This document shows, piece after piece, positions 46,352 through 55,715 of a stretch of 64,000 nt of DNA. Made by a program: the position numbers and the translations under genes. How positions within the stretch are numbered: position 1 is the stretch's first letter; each line of letters opens with the position of its first letter. The notes beneath the pieces were generated by a model that was not told the origin of the DNA, did no database searches, and saw only the letters and a list, made by a program, of their open reading frames with translations. Source of the stretch: Candidatus Scalindua japonica (lineage in GTDB: Bacteria; Planctomycetota; Brocadiia; Brocadiales; Scalinduaceae); the NCBI RefSeq assembly GCF_002443295.1, contig NZ_BAOS01000017.1:1-64000 (forward strand), written 5' to 3'.

Positions 46352-46663
46352 TTATTTCTTTTCTATTGCACCGGCAAATGTCCAGAACGTGGACGTACCT
46401 CCTCTTCGTCTCAGGACAACAATGCTTCCAGTTTCATCCTCTAAATACACCTCTTCACCCTCATCCATAATAAAGATTGTTCCATTATCCAGCATCTCCT
46501 GAACAGCAACAACATCGTCAATTCGTTCTGCCAGCAATTCAAAAGATTCTTTGTTGATAGCCCCAAACCACCCTCCTTTAGTAATATACAAATCGGATGC
46601 GCAGATTTCTGTTGTAAAAAACAGGGTGATTAAGAATATAATAGAAATAATTGCTCTCTTCAT
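46352..46663 (-). CDS. Small secreted protein, unknown
   Basis: 103 residues with a clear signal peptide ending TEICA-S (about residue 22). The mature part is small and acidic, ending TSTFWTFAGAIEKK. No family recognised. AGGGGAATG lies upstream of the ATG. Confidence 0.6.
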   Translation of the reverse strand: MKRAIISIIFLITLFFTTEICASDLYITKGGWFGAINKESFELLAERIDDVVAVQEMLDNGTIFIMDEGEEVYLEDETGSIVVLRRRGGTSTFWTFAGAIEKK

Positions 46664-47123
46664 GAGGTCATTCCCCTTTCTATAGTTAATGTTTTAAGAG
46701 TGACAGCGGTTAAATACTGTGGTTCTCGTCTCAATAATTTAACCTGTTTGTACAAGTAAGGTAGCTATTCTTCGACTATCCTCGGTATGAAATCACACTA
46801 TTTTAGTTCTTCGGAATGAAAGAGTCTCAAGAGATCCAATAAGCTTCTCCCCGTGAAAACAAGGAAGCATTCGGGTATGACGTAAGTTCAACATATTCCA
46901 CATTCCGTTTCAGAAAATTCGTATACGTTGCATGCTTGTATACAGTACATATCAATTTTTTTTTAGTTTAATTTCTGGATCTTATAGCCTAGTAAAAAAT
47001 CATTGATTTATAACCACCCCTTGCCCCTCCTTCTCAAGGAGGGTGTCAAAAGACTCGATACTTGAGATCCGAGAAATAGGAAATATTTCTCAACATATAA
47101 AGCAATTACAAAAATATTTATAA
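46664..47123. other. Intergenic region with a palindromic repeat
   Basis: No gene. CCCTCCTT/AAGGAGGG at about 47032-47048 forms a hairpin; a degenerate relative (CCGTCCTTCTCAAGGTGGG) lies near 48613-48631. Confidence 0.45.
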
Positions 47124-47843
47124 TCATAGTCCAAGAAACCGAATTGTTATTCCACAGAGACAAATGGTTGCACCTGCCAGGGCATGAGTGTATCGCTCCA
47201 GCCTTCCCAGAGGCAGTAGATTTGCCCCCAGAGAGAGAAGTATAACAATACTCAGCATTGTTGCAATCGTCACAACACCGAAAACACCGGTTACCAGCAC
47301 CATACCAATAGTACTGCTCTTTGCCGCAGGATATATCAGTAACGGAATCAGGGGCTCACAGGGACCAAATACAAAGATGGTAAATAGTATCCATGGAGTA
47401 AGGTTCTTTGCTTTTTCTCCCTTATGAACATGTAATTGCTCTTTACTATCATGCTGATGTTTATGTTTATGAATTGGCATACTTGCGTCTCCGTGCGCAT
47501 GCCAGTGTACGTGCGGACGGTTCCTTCGTGCCGTGAATACTCCCCAGATAAAATACCCCAGCCCGAAAGCTATGAGAAACCATGCCGCAATTCCACCGCG
47601 AAAGGACTCAATTGCACCTAACTTATTTAAAGATATTCCCAGAGCGACGCCTATTATACCTAAAACTACAGAACTCAATACATGGCCTATCCCACATAAA
47701 ACGGTTATGAAGGTTGTTCTGGTCAACGACCATTTCTTTGCCCGCGCCATTACAATAAAAGGCAGATAGTGGTCAGGCCCGAGCATTGTATGAATCAGGC
47801 CTATTGATGCCGCCGTAATTGTGATAACAGTTATTTCGTGCAA
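47124..47843 (-). CDS. Nickel/cobalt-type permease with His-rich loop
   Basis: 239 residues, six or so helices. The first helix has HTMLGPDHYLPF, close to the HxxxxDH metal motif of NiCoT/RcnA-type transporters; the cytoplasmic loop is very His-rich (HVHWHAHGD, HKHKHQHD). It may import or export nickel. The nikR gene lies 217 bases upstream on the same strand, supporting a nickel role. TTG start at 47843 follows AAAGGA. Confidence 0.82.
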   Translation of the reverse strand: MHEITVITITAASIGLIHTMLGPDHYLPFIVMARAKKWSLTRTTFITVLCGIGHVLSSVVLGIIGVALGISLNKLGAIESFRGGIAAWFLIAFGLGYFIWGVFTARRNRPHVHWHAHGDASMPIHKHKHQHDSKEQLHVHKGEKAKNLTPWILFTIFVFGPCEPLIPLLIYPAAKSSTIGMVLVTGVFGVVTIATMLSIVILLSLGANLLPLGRLERYTHALAGATICLCGITIRFLGL

Positions 47844-48060
47844 CTTTTATATTCCTTTCAATATCAGGGTTAGATTCCCTGTCTGTTGCCCAAGTATGTT
47901 TTTCCTCGGGAATGACAGCTAAATCGCTTGTTGTTATTTTACCGTCCAGCCCATCTTCCATTCCTGACCCTGATCAGAAATCTATTTTTGTACATATTTC
48001 AGTACAGGAATAGCAGGTAGCATAATTTAAATATTTGTAGCACAGATACACAAAAAAACA

Positions 48061-48480
48061 TCAACGAAAGTCTTTACCCAGAGTAGTCGTTGTCAGCTTT
48101 CCATGCATTACCCCTTTTGTTCCGATAAGCCTGTCAGCAACTATCTTTATTTCCCTGGCCTTGCCTTTCACCACTAAAACCTCCAGGCAGTTATGGGAGT
48201 CAAGATGCACGTGCATGGTGGAAATCATAGAAGCGTGGTATTTGTGCTGAATGTTTGTCAAAGTATCTGTTAATTCACGCTTGTGATGGTTGTAGATAAT
48301 GGTAATAGTCCCAACAGTCTCTCCTTCACCTGCCTTCCACTCCTCTTCCACCAGGTTGCCTCTTATCAGGTCTCTGATAGCTTCTGATCTGTTTGCATAA
48401 CCTTTCTGGCTTATATACTTATCAAATTGTTTGAGAAGTCTGGCGTCCATTGAAACCCCAAACCTGACTAAATCATCCAT
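48061..48480 (-). CDS. nikR: Nickel-responsive regulator NikR
   Basis: 139 residues: N-terminal ribbon-helix-helix ([20 protein letters not shown]...) and C-terminal ACT-like domain with nickel ligands in [13 protein letters not shown] (two His and the Cys) plus an earlier His. With nickel bound it represses nickel uptake genes. A matching operator lies just upstream (48499-48525), so it is probably autoregulated. AAGG precedes the ATG. Confidence 0.94.
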   Translation of the reverse strand: MDDLVRFGVSMDARLLKQFDKYISQKGYANRSEAIRDLIRGNLVEEEWKAGEGETVGTITIIYNHHKRELTDTLTNIQHKYHASMISTMHVHLDSHNCLEVLVVKGKAREIKIVADRLIGTKGVMHGKLTTTTLGKDFR

Positions 48481-48498
48481 AATGCAAACCTTATCATC

Positions 48499-48525
48499 GT
48501 GTTACCATTTTATATTTTGTACCAC
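48499..48525. promoter_or_regulatory. Candidate NikR operator, GTGTTAC-N13-GTACCAC
   Basis: An interrupted palindrome 19 bases upstream of the nikR start. It matches, with one mismatch, the GTGTTAC-N13/14-GTAACAC signal described for NikR in deltaproteobacteria (from memory). Confidence 0.6.
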
Positions 48526-48819
48526 TAATAAGCACAAAAGTCAATGTGTAGTTTCAACATCATAACCCAATACGTTGAAAAAAACCTGTAGATTAATGAC
48601 CTCCCTCTTCCCCGTCCTTCTCAAGGTGGGATCCAAAAAAAAGCGCTTCTCAACGTATTAGATAATTAGATCTCAACCCTATCTCCTTCTTGACGAAATA
48701 CCATGTTTCATGTATTATGCAGCGGCAAGTATTCAAATAACCTTTGTAAAGTCCACTTGCTGGAGAAAACGAGCTGGATTCCCGCTTTCCCGTCCGAACG
48801 GAATTATCCGGGTTGGTGC

Positions 48820-48849
48820 GGGAATGACAATGTAGAATTTGTCATTCCC
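48820..48849. repeat. Inverted repeat GGGAATGACAA / TTGTCATTCCC
   Basis: Perfect 11-base arms, eight-base loop, in a longer repeat-like context (GATTCCCGC... upstream). Lies 90 bases before yajQ. Confidence 0.6.
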
Positions 48850-48938
48850 AACTTGATTGGGAGTCTAATAAATATTGAGATTCCTAAACATCAAGTTATT
48901 TACATAAAATCGCTTTAAATGATACAGGAGACATTAAT

Positions 48939-49433
48939 ATGGCAGATACACATTCACTTGACATTGTATGTAAGGTAGAGATACACGAGGTTAAGAACGC
49001 GGTAGATCAGGCCAAAAAGCAATTGGCGGTAAGATACGATTTTAAAGGAAGCAAATCGTCAATCACCTTGAATAAAGATGACTCCATAACGTTGATCGCC
49101 GATGATGACTATAAACTTAAAAGTTTAACAGATATTTTGACTGAAAAACTTGCAAAGAGAGCAATCCCATCAAAAGCCCTTGTTTTTGGAAAAACAGAAA
49201 AAGCCCTGGGAAATACTATAAGGCAGGTTATTACGTTTCAGTCAGGCATTCCTATGGATAAAGCAAAAGAGATTGTAAAACTTATAAAAGGCATGAAGCT
49301 GAAAGTACAATCACAAATTCAGGAAGATAAAATCAGGTTATCAGGAAAAAAGATAGATGATCTGCAAACCGTTATGCAGACAATCAAAGACCAGGATTAT
49401 GATTTTGCAGTGCAATTCGAAAATTATAAATAG
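48939..49433 (+). CDS. yajQ: YajQ family nucleotide-binding protein
   Basis: 164 residues, the standard family length. SLDIVCKVEIHEVKNAVDQA at the N-terminus, AVRYDFKGSKSS and the C-terminal KVQSQIQEDKIRLSGKKIDDLQ are hallmarks. Homologues bind cyclic di-GMP or RNA and tune expression. It has a normal ribosome site and is single. Confidence 0.93.
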   Translation: MADTHSLDIVCKVEIHEVKNAVDQAKKQLAVRYDFKGSKSSITLNKDDSITLIADDDYKLKSLTDILTEKLAKRAIPSKALVFGKTEKALGNTIRQVITFQSGIPMDKAKEIVKLIKGMKLKVQSQIQEDKIRLSGKKIDDLQTVMQTIKDQDYDFAVQFENYK

Positions 49434-49549
49434 AGAATCGAATTATACAAATTAACACAAAAAACAACAGGTGTGGTTTTCGTTCAATTCTGGCAAACTT
49501 GAACCGTCACTGAATAACCCGGTGGATTAATGAATATTTTGCACTCTTT

Positions 49550-50011
49550 CTAGATCCTTACTCCTACCTTCTTGAATTCCTTTTCACTGTATAACATTAC
49601 GTAATCGTCAAGACCGGTTTTCTCTTTTATGCTGTTTATAACGTTTTCACACTCTTCATCAGTATAACCATGAATCATGGTAAATACGTTATACTCCCAA
49701 CCTGGAAATGTCGGACGTTCATAACAATGTGTAACCTCTTCAAAAGCCGCCATTATTTTTCCGCACTCATCCACCTTCTCCTGAGGAACCTTCCATACTG
49801 TCATGGCATTAGAGTTTATCCCTATCTTCCTGTGAGCTATAGAAGCCGCAAGCCTCCTTATCTTTCCACATTCCAACAGGGACTTTAATCTGTCTATAAC
49901 TTCTTCCTCAGACATACCTAATGCATCTGCTATATCTTTGTATGGGGTCTTTGTCAGGGGTAAACCCTCCTGAGTATGTTTAATCAGTTTAATATCTAAA
50001 TCTTCTGTCAT
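49550..50011 (-). CDS. ahbB: Siroheme decarboxylase subunit B (AhbB / NirH-like)
   Basis: 153 residues: N-terminal winged HTH of AsnC/Lrp type, then a ligand domain with CYERPTFPGWEYNVFTMIHG, the signature of AhbB and NirG/H proteins. With AhbA it decarboxylates siroheme to 12,18-didecarboxysiroheme, the first committed step of alternative haem b (or haem d1) synthesis. Its ATG is four bases after the ahbA stop. The order in the operon is SiR-like, ahbA, ahbB. Confidence 0.88.
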   Translation of the reverse strand: MTEDLDIKLIKHTQEGLPLTKTPYKDIADALGMSEEEVIDRLKSLLECGKIRRLAASIAHRKIGINSNAMTVWKVPQEKVDECGKIMAAFEEVTHCYERPTFPGWEYNVFTMIHGYTDEECENVINSIKEKTGLDDYVMLYSEKEFKKVGVRI

Positions 50012-50014
50012 AAA

Positions 50015-50491
50015 TTATCCTTTTTTGTATATTTTAAATTTCACACCTATCTTATATTTCTTAGTCGTTGGCAGCATGCGGACATCAAAACCGGTACGAG
50101 TCTCTATCTCTTTAATATTTTCTTCAAGCTTTTCCTGTGATGGTGCCGACATCGTAAACCAGATATTAAGAGGAAGCTCTTTGTTTTTCCCTTTTCTTAA
50201 ATAATTATGAGAAACACCGCTATACCCGTTTATCACCTCAGCTACATCATCAATTCTGTCATCAGGTACCTGCATCGCCGCAAGTGTCGCAGAGTTTCCA
50301 ACAGCCTGGGTATTTATAATAGGGGCAAGACGTCTGACGTATTTACCCTCAACCATAGCTTTTATTTTTTCAATGACCAAGTCTTCATCAAGATCCAGTT
50401 CATTGGCAATATCCAGGAATGGTCTATGTGTCAATGGAAGATTTGATTGAAGCCTTTGTAGTATTTTTTTTTCAGTATCGTTTAATGCCAT
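50015..50491 (-). CDS. ahbA: Siroheme decarboxylase subunit A (AhbA / NirD-like)
   Basis: 158 residues, paralogous to the next gene. N-terminal HTH (LTHRPFLDIANEL), then SHNYLRKGKNKELPLNIWFTMSA, the AhbA/NirD-L signature. Forms a heterodimer with AhbB. It starts 60 bases after the SiR-like gene. No ahbC or ahbD radical SAM gene is seen in the window. Confidence 0.88.
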   Translation of the reverse strand: MALNDTEKKILQRLQSNLPLTHRPFLDIANELDLDEDLVIEKIKAMVEGKYVRRLAPIINTQAVGNSATLAAMQVPDDRIDDVAEVINGYSGVSHNYLRKGKNKELPLNIWFTMSAPSQEKLEENIKEIETRTGFDVRMLPTTKKYKIGVKFKIYKKG

Positions 50492-50550
50492 TTTATTAAA
50501 TTTCCCACCTTAAAAAATGTACGGAACCTACGCAACGATTTTTGTTACGC

Positions 50551-51585
50551 CTAATTATGCATTCCCGAATGTACTATCTCTTTATCACTCACCTGTTCAC
50601 GTGAAAGATCTTTATTTTCATTTAACCTTCTTTTAAACTCTTCAATGCCAATTTTTCTTACTAATTCTCCAAAACGTTTTTCTTTCTTTTCATTCAGTAA
50701 CGCGTCTACACACACATCCAGAGCCTTGAGTACTTCGGATTCATCTGCAAAGCCTGTAAGGTCGTCCGCAAACCGAGGATGTCTTCCCAGCTTACCTCCA
50801 ATCATTACGCGAAAGCATTTTTTCTCTGTCTTTATCGTACCGGTAGGACAAACCTCGGCACATAAGCCACAATGTACACAACGATCATAGTTAATGGCAA
50901 CAACCCTTTTCCGGTTTTCAGGCTGCCCGGTTTGCCCATCTCCTGTTACTTCCGCCTGTTCATTTGACATTCCCGTAATCCTGATAGCACCTTCTTTACA
51001 GGCCCTCAAACAATTTCCACAACCGTTACATTCAAAAGCGTCATCCACAATTACTTTAGCCCTGACGTGTACACCAAAATCCCTGATTTGAGGCATGGAA
51101 CAGCAGTTCGGACAACTGGAAATCGCGATCTTCAGCCTCTGATGAGGAAGGATTTTACCATCTATTCTGTTGATCAGTTTTTTACTGAATTCGATCTCTC
51201 TCAGCCGGTTTTTCATTTTCTGACGAAGCCCTTTGACTCCTTCTATCAAAAACGGACATTCAACATCTTCTCCACGGCATATTTCAATAGTGTACATTGC
51301 CGGAAGCCCGTCTTCCTCACTATATTCATCTGACCTTTTCAGGATTTCAAATTTATCTTCCCCCATTTTTGAGTCCAGAGAGAAAGGATTTGCGTTCATA
51401 ACCCCTTTATCGCTTTTAACACTTCCGGTACCCATAAAACCTGCCTTTGCGTCTTCAACATCTTCCAGGGTTACAATGCTCTTCCCCTTTTCACTGGCAC
51501 GTTTTTCGATCTTTGATCGAGCCATCCTTCTTACAAATATGGGTATTTTTTCAAGCCTTAAACTTGCCTCTTTATCCCATTCCAT
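50551..51585 (-). CDS. Sulfite/nitrite-reductase-like iron-sulfur protein with PCP_red domain
   Basis: 344 residues. Residues 1-50 (EKIPIFVRRMARSKIEK) resemble the PCP_red domain of protochlorophyllide-reductase B chains. Residues about 80-280 form a nitrite/sulfite-reductase-type domain: C103 and C110 (spacing six, not the usual five) and SSCPNCC (C158, C162) would bind a 4Fe-4S-siroheme centre. It is interrupted by two ferredoxin clusters, CNGCGNCLRAC (186-196) and CVHCGLCAEVC (236-246). It heads the ahbA-ahbB operon, so a role in siroheme/haem chemistry or sulfur metabolism is likely. GGAG is about 10 bases before the ATG. Confidence 0.82.
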   Translation of the reverse strand: MEWDKEASLRLEKIPIFVRRMARSKIEKRASEKGKSIVTLEDVEDAKAGFMGTGSVKSDKGVMNANPFSLDSKMGEDKFEILKRSDEYSEEDGLPAMYTIEICRGEDVECPFLIEGVKGLRQKMKNRLREIEFSKKLINRIDGKILPHQRLKIAISSCPNCCSMPQIRDFGVHVRAKVIVDDAFECNGCGNCLRACKEGAIRITGMSNEQAEVTGDGQTGQPENRKRVVAINYDRCVHCGLCAEVCPTGTIKTEKKCFRVMIGGKLGRHPRFADDLTGFADESEVLKALDVCVDALLNEKKEKRFGELVRKIGIEEFKRRLNENKDLSREQVSDKEIVHSGMHN

Positions 51586-51715
51586 TAAACTTAACTCCCT
51601 TAAAAGCAGAAAACTTTCTAAAACAAAGCCTTAACGGTCATATATATTGAAAATTATAAAAGACTTCATTATATTTTATACTGACTTTTAGTCAAACAAA
51701 AACTAGTAGCAGATT

Positions 51716-52396
51716 TTAATTGAGGATATTCTCAAGGTAGGAAATTATATTTTCTGCAATATCCGATTTGGTTTTTAATGGCCTCGATATTTTACTGTCT
51801 TCTGTAACCATGTACGCAATATGGCGGTTGCAGGAGATGTTTTTGTTATCATTTGCTACGATTATGTCAGCCCTGTTCTTTTTTAGAAATCTTCTGGCTG
51901 TTTTTATCAGATCGTCTTTTGTTCTGTTTACCTCTAATTTAAAACCAACAAGCTGTGCATCCGGCCATATATCCCTGATAATTGCTATGACCTTTGGTGT
52001 TTTTACCAGCTTCAGTAACCATTCTTTCTTTTTTGACGGTGTTTTGTCAGGTTTAACCCTGGCCGGCACATAATCAGCTACCGCCATTGCGTGAACAATA
52101 GCATCAAATTTCTTTCTCTTCAATTTTTCCTTAATAACCTTAACCAGATCATCATTCGTTTCAATTTCAATCAACTTAAGCTGTGAAGGATTTATGTCCT
52201 TGAGATCTTGAACTAAAGGAAACAGGCTATCTGCACCGTAGACATAGGTAACTATCGCACCTCGGCTCATGGCAACATGTGCTATTTCCCTGCCAAGCTT
52301 CCCTGTTGAAGTGTTGGTTATGTATCGAATGGCGTCCAGATAGCCACGAGTTGAACCAGAGGTAATAAGAATATTTTTCTTTTTGAGGAGGGGCAT
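51716..52396 (-). CDS. coaB: Phosphopantothenate-cysteine ligase (CoaB), stand-alone
   Basis: 226 residues matching only the C-terminal half of the usual CoaBC fusion: ITSGSTRGYLDAIRYITNTSTGKLG at the N-terminus (nucleotide-binding loop) and HAMAVADYVP. It joins 4'-phosphopantothenate to cysteine in CoA synthesis; CoaC must be elsewhere. The proline/lysine-rich KPDKTPSKKKEW loop is typical. Single gene. Confidence 0.88.
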   Translation of the reverse strand: MPLLKKKNILITSGSTRGYLDAIRYITNTSTGKLGREIAHVAMSRGAIVTYVYGADSLFPLVQDLKDINPSQLKLIEIETNDDLVKVIKEKLKRKKFDAIVHAMAVADYVPARVKPDKTPSKKKEWLLKLVKTPKVIAIIRDIWPDAQLVGFKLEVNRTKDDLIKTARRFLKKNRADIIVANDNKNISCNRHIAYMVTEDSKISRPLKTKSDIAENIISYLENILN

Positions 52397-52445
52397 TTAA
52401 CGTCTTTAATCCTGTAAATGCTTGACATTAAAGAGGGTTTTTAAA

Positions 52446-52488
52446 GTTGATACCGGGACAACCCTGGTTGCGAGTACCCGGTATCAAC
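52446..52488 (-). terminator. Long hairpin after the M16 operon
   Basis: GTTGATACCGGG and CCCGGTATCAAC are perfect 12-base arms with a 19-base loop. It lies past the stop at 52502 and may end the M16 transcript; only a weak T-rich tail follows. Confidence 0.5.
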
Positions 52489-52501
52489 AAGTATCTATCA
52501 G

Positions 52502-54019
52502 CTATTCCTTTTTATTTTCCAACTCAATAGTATTTACTTCACCAAATCCAGTTAACGGTTTATCAAATTGCTCCACATCTCCAATAACGAGCAATTTAAT
52601 ATCGTCGGGGCGTAAATACTCTTTTGCCACACGAGCTATATCTTCTTTAGTAATTGCCTTTATATTATCCACATAGGTATCAAGATAATCTAATGGCAAA
52701 CCTTCGTATTCTATCCCTACCATTTGACCAACGATACTTGCACTCGATGTAAATTTAAAGATAAACTGGTTTATGTAGGTATCTTTTGCCAGTTCTAATT
52801 CATCATCACCAACGTGTTCTTCCCTGATCTTCCTTACTTCATCCAGGGCGAAATTTATGGCTTTTACCGTCGATTCACTTTTAGTCTGGCACGATGCGAA
52901 GAAGAAACCAAGATCTCTTGGAGTATGAAACCCACTGTACGCCGAATATGCCAACCCTTCATCTGAACGAACTTTACTCGGAATTCTGGAGGTAAAGCTT
53001 CCTCCTCCAAGGATAAAGTTCATTATCTTAATTGGGAAATAGTCTTTGTTTAACCTGTTTATGCCTAAATGGCCAAAAACCACGCTGGCCTGGTTCACAT
53101 CTTTGTAAATATAATTTATTGACCTTTTGAATTTTTTCTCAACTGCTGGCACTTCCGAAAAATGTATTTCTCTCTTTTTCCAATCTGCAAAAACAACCTT
53201 TAGCTTTTCTAATATTTCCTGTGTATCAAAATCACCGGAAATACCCATAATAACATTGTTCGGGCAAAAGTACTTTTTATGGAAAGCAATCATGTCATCT
53301 CTGGTTATACTTTCTACGGTCTCTTTATACCCTATTATTTTCCTACTATACGGATGGTCCGCCTTATAAAGGATCTTCCTGAACTCCCTGAAAATAATCT
53401 TGCTGGGGGTATCATTTTCCCTTCTTATGTTTTCCAGTATCTCATCTTTCTCCTTCCTGATCATATCTTCAGGAAAAGCAGGGTTCATCAACACATCCGC
53501 AAAAACATCCAGACCTTTGTCAATATCCTTCTTCATTGTAGAAAGAGATGCGCTACCTGATTCTCTGCTAATGCCGGTCTCAACAGATGCGGCAATAAAC
53601 TCCAGTTCTTCATTCATCTGTTCCGGCGTTCTTGTCTTTGTACCACCTCTTCTCATTACACTGCCAACCAGATTTGCAAGCCCTGCTTTCTCTTCAGGCT
53701 CATAAACGGCTCCTGTCCTGAATTTAGCTGTAATTTTAAAAAGAGGCAATTCGTGGTCTTCAAGAAGGTAAATGACCATGCCATTGTCCAGAACCACTCG
53801 TTCAGGCCTTGGCGGAGTAAACTCAATTGGTTCGTATTCAAACTTAGATACTATCTTTGCCCCCTCAGATTGGGGTGCGGTCATAACCGGTTCAATCGCC
53901 TGTCCGCTATGTTCATCATACGCATAAAGTGTTTTTGCCTGCCCAATAGAAAAACCTGACAGCATGATAATGAAAATAAAAAAATGTCTTAGTGAAAAAT
54001 TAACTTCCTTTGTTTTCAT
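52502..54019 (-). CDS. M16 peptidase-like protein, non-catalytic partner
   Basis: 505 residues with a signal peptide. The two M16 domains are complete, but the HxxEH site is replaced by AGLANLVGSVMRRGG, so it lacks the zinc centre. The substrate-contact Arg/Tyr segment VRSDEGLAYSAYS is kept. Paired with the active chain upstream it resembles heterodimeric bacterial M16 peptidases. The ATG at 54019 is used; a GTG at 54028 with AAAGGA is an alternative. It overlaps the previous gene. Confidence 0.88.
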   Translation of the reverse strand: MKTKEVNFSLRHFFIFIIMLSGFSIGQAKTLYAYDEHSGQAIEPVMTAPQSEGAKIVSKFEYEPIEFTPPRPERVVLDNGMVIYLLEDHELPLFKITAKFRTGAVYEPEEKAGLANLVGSVMRRGGTKTRTPEQMNEELEFIAASVETGISRESGSASLSTMKKDIDKGLDVFADVLMNPAFPEDMIRKEKDEILENIRRENDTPSKIIFREFRKILYKADHPYSRKIIGYKETVESITRDDMIAFHKKYFCPNNVIMGISGDFDTQEILEKLKVVFADWKKREIHFSEVPAVEKKFKRSINYIYKDVNQASVVFGHLGINRLNKDYFPIKIMNFILGGGSFTSRIPSKVRSDEGLAYSAYSGFHTPRDLGFFFASCQTKSESTVKAINFALDEVRKIREEHVGDDELELAKDTYINQFIFKFTSSASIVGQMVGIEYEGLPLDYLDTYVDNIKAITKEDIARVAKEYLRPDDIKLLVIGDVEQFDKPLTGFGEVNTIELENKKE

Positions 54020-55514
54020 GAGCTGCACCGTTTCCTTTCTTTTTATTCACTAAGATTGCTACCGTTCTGTTGGTCTTTGTAAAATATTTGTTTGCAACAC
54101 GTATAATATCTTCCGGCGTCACAGCCACTGTCTTCTCAACAAGCGTATTAATATATCTCCAATCTGAAATCGCTTCGTATGAAGAGATTTCACTTGCCAA
54201 CCCTGATGCGGATTCCAGGCTCCTTACAAAACCGGCTTCCAATTGGTTTTTAATTTTTTGTAATTCATGGTCAGTCACAGGAGTCGTCTTCAGCTTTTCC
54301 AACTCTTCGTATATTGCTTCTTCAACCTCTTCAGCGGTATGAGGATGTCGAGGCGAAGAGAAGAAGATAAATGTATCTGGATACTTGGATGCTCCACCAT
54401 ACGCGTGGGCCATTACGGCAATACGCTTCTCTTCTATCAAACTTTTATACAGTCTCGAAGTTCTTCCATTTGACAAAATTGCCTCGATAACATCAAATAC
54501 GTATTGGTCCGGGTGACCGACAGCAGGCTTATGATAGGCAATAGACAGTACCGGATTGGCGTCGTATTCCACATAAACCCTACGTTCTCCTCTTTGCTGC
54601 GGCTCTACGGTTGTAACAGAGGGCGGTGCAGGTTGACGCTCAATATCACCAAAGTGCTTCTCAATAAGATCAACAACTATATCAGGATTAATATCCCCTA
54701 CAACGACGATTACCGCATTGTTAGGCGAATAGTATTGCTCAAAATATTCTGAAACATCCGCCTTTTTCATATTCCGAATATCCGACATCCAACCTATAAC
54801 AGGCCAGCCATAAGGATGGGCAGTAAAAGTGGCGGCATTCAGCTGCTCTATTAACAGGCCGAACGGACTGTTTTCCGTGCGCATACGTCTCTCTTCCATC
54901 ACAACGTCCCTTTCAGAGTAGAACTCCCTCAAGACGAGATTTTTCATACGGTCAGACTCCATAAATGCCCACAATTCAAGCCTGTTTGCCGGCAGGTTGC
55001 AGTAATAATACGTTGCATCGTTCCCGGTTGAAGCATTAAGCCCTGTAGCACCATTCTTAAGATAAATAGACCACATTTCATCCTTCACGATCAAGTCTTT
55101 CTGCTTTTTCCATACATCTTCCAATTCCTCCTGCAGTCGTTTGAGCTTTTCGATGTCTTTATCATTTCCTTTAGACTTTTCAAATACAATATCAGACATG
55201 AGCTCATCCTCTTTTGCCAGCAGAGGTTTTTCGCTGTTATAATCTTTAGTCCCGAAAATCTCTGTACCTTTAAACATCATATGTTCAAACAGGTGAGATG
55301 CGCCTGTTATTCCCGGACGCTCATTTACTGAACCAACTTTGTAAACGATTCTGAGTGAGACTATTGGAACATCGTGTTTCTCCAACATTAACAATTTAAT
55401 ACCGTTATCCAGTTTGTGCTCTTTTACATCAAGTTTCAGCTTTTGGCCAAAGGCGTTTGCACAAAAAAAGAGTATTACTGAGATAACAATAATTTTTGTT
55501 CTGAACTTCTTCAT
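54000..55514 (-). CDS. M16 zinc peptidase, catalytic chain
   Basis: 504 residues with a signal peptide ending CANAFG (about residue 23). HLFEHMMF contains the inverted zinc motif HxxEH; the distal Glu is probably in the acidic segment about 75-80 residues later. Acts in the periplasm on peptides or misfolded proteins together with the overlapping downstream chain. The ATG at 55514 follows GGAG; a TTG one codon earlier is also possible. Confidence 0.9.
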   Translation of the reverse strand: MKKFRTKIIVISVILFFCANAFGQKLKLDVKEHKLDNGIKLLMLEKHDVPIVSLRIVYKVGSVNERPGITGASHLFEHMMFKGTEIFGTKDYNSEKPLLAKEDELMSDIVFEKSKGNDKDIEKLKRLQEELEDVWKKQKDLIVKDEMWSIYLKNGATGLNASTGNDATYYYCNLPANRLELWAFMESDRMKNLVLREFYSERDVVMEERRMRTENSPFGLLIEQLNAATFTAHPYGWPVIGWMSDIRNMKKADVSEYFEQYYSPNNAVIVVVGDINPDIVVDLIEKHFGDIERQPAPPSVTTVEPQQRGERRVYVEYDANPVLSIAYHKPAVGHPDQYVFDVIEAILSNGRTSRLYKSLIEEKRIAVMAHAYGGASKYPDTFIFFSSPRHPHTAEEVEEAIYEELEKLKTTPVTDHELQKIKNQLEAGFVRSLESASGLASEISSYEAISDWRYINTLVEKTVAVTPEDIIRVANKYFTKTNRTVAILVNKKKGNGAAHENKGS

Positions 55515-55715
55515 CAAAAAGATCTCCTCTCTTATAATTTATATCCGGCAGTGAATAGGAGTATACATGAATTTACACTTCTTTTATTCTTATCAAGCTG
55601 CTAAATACTGCTACAATAGTTTCACAAAGAAAGTTCCAATCAAGTTATGAAAACTACCTGTAATCCTTCATATTGATAAAAAGTAAAGCTGAAAAATACT
55701 TGATAACCGGACAAA

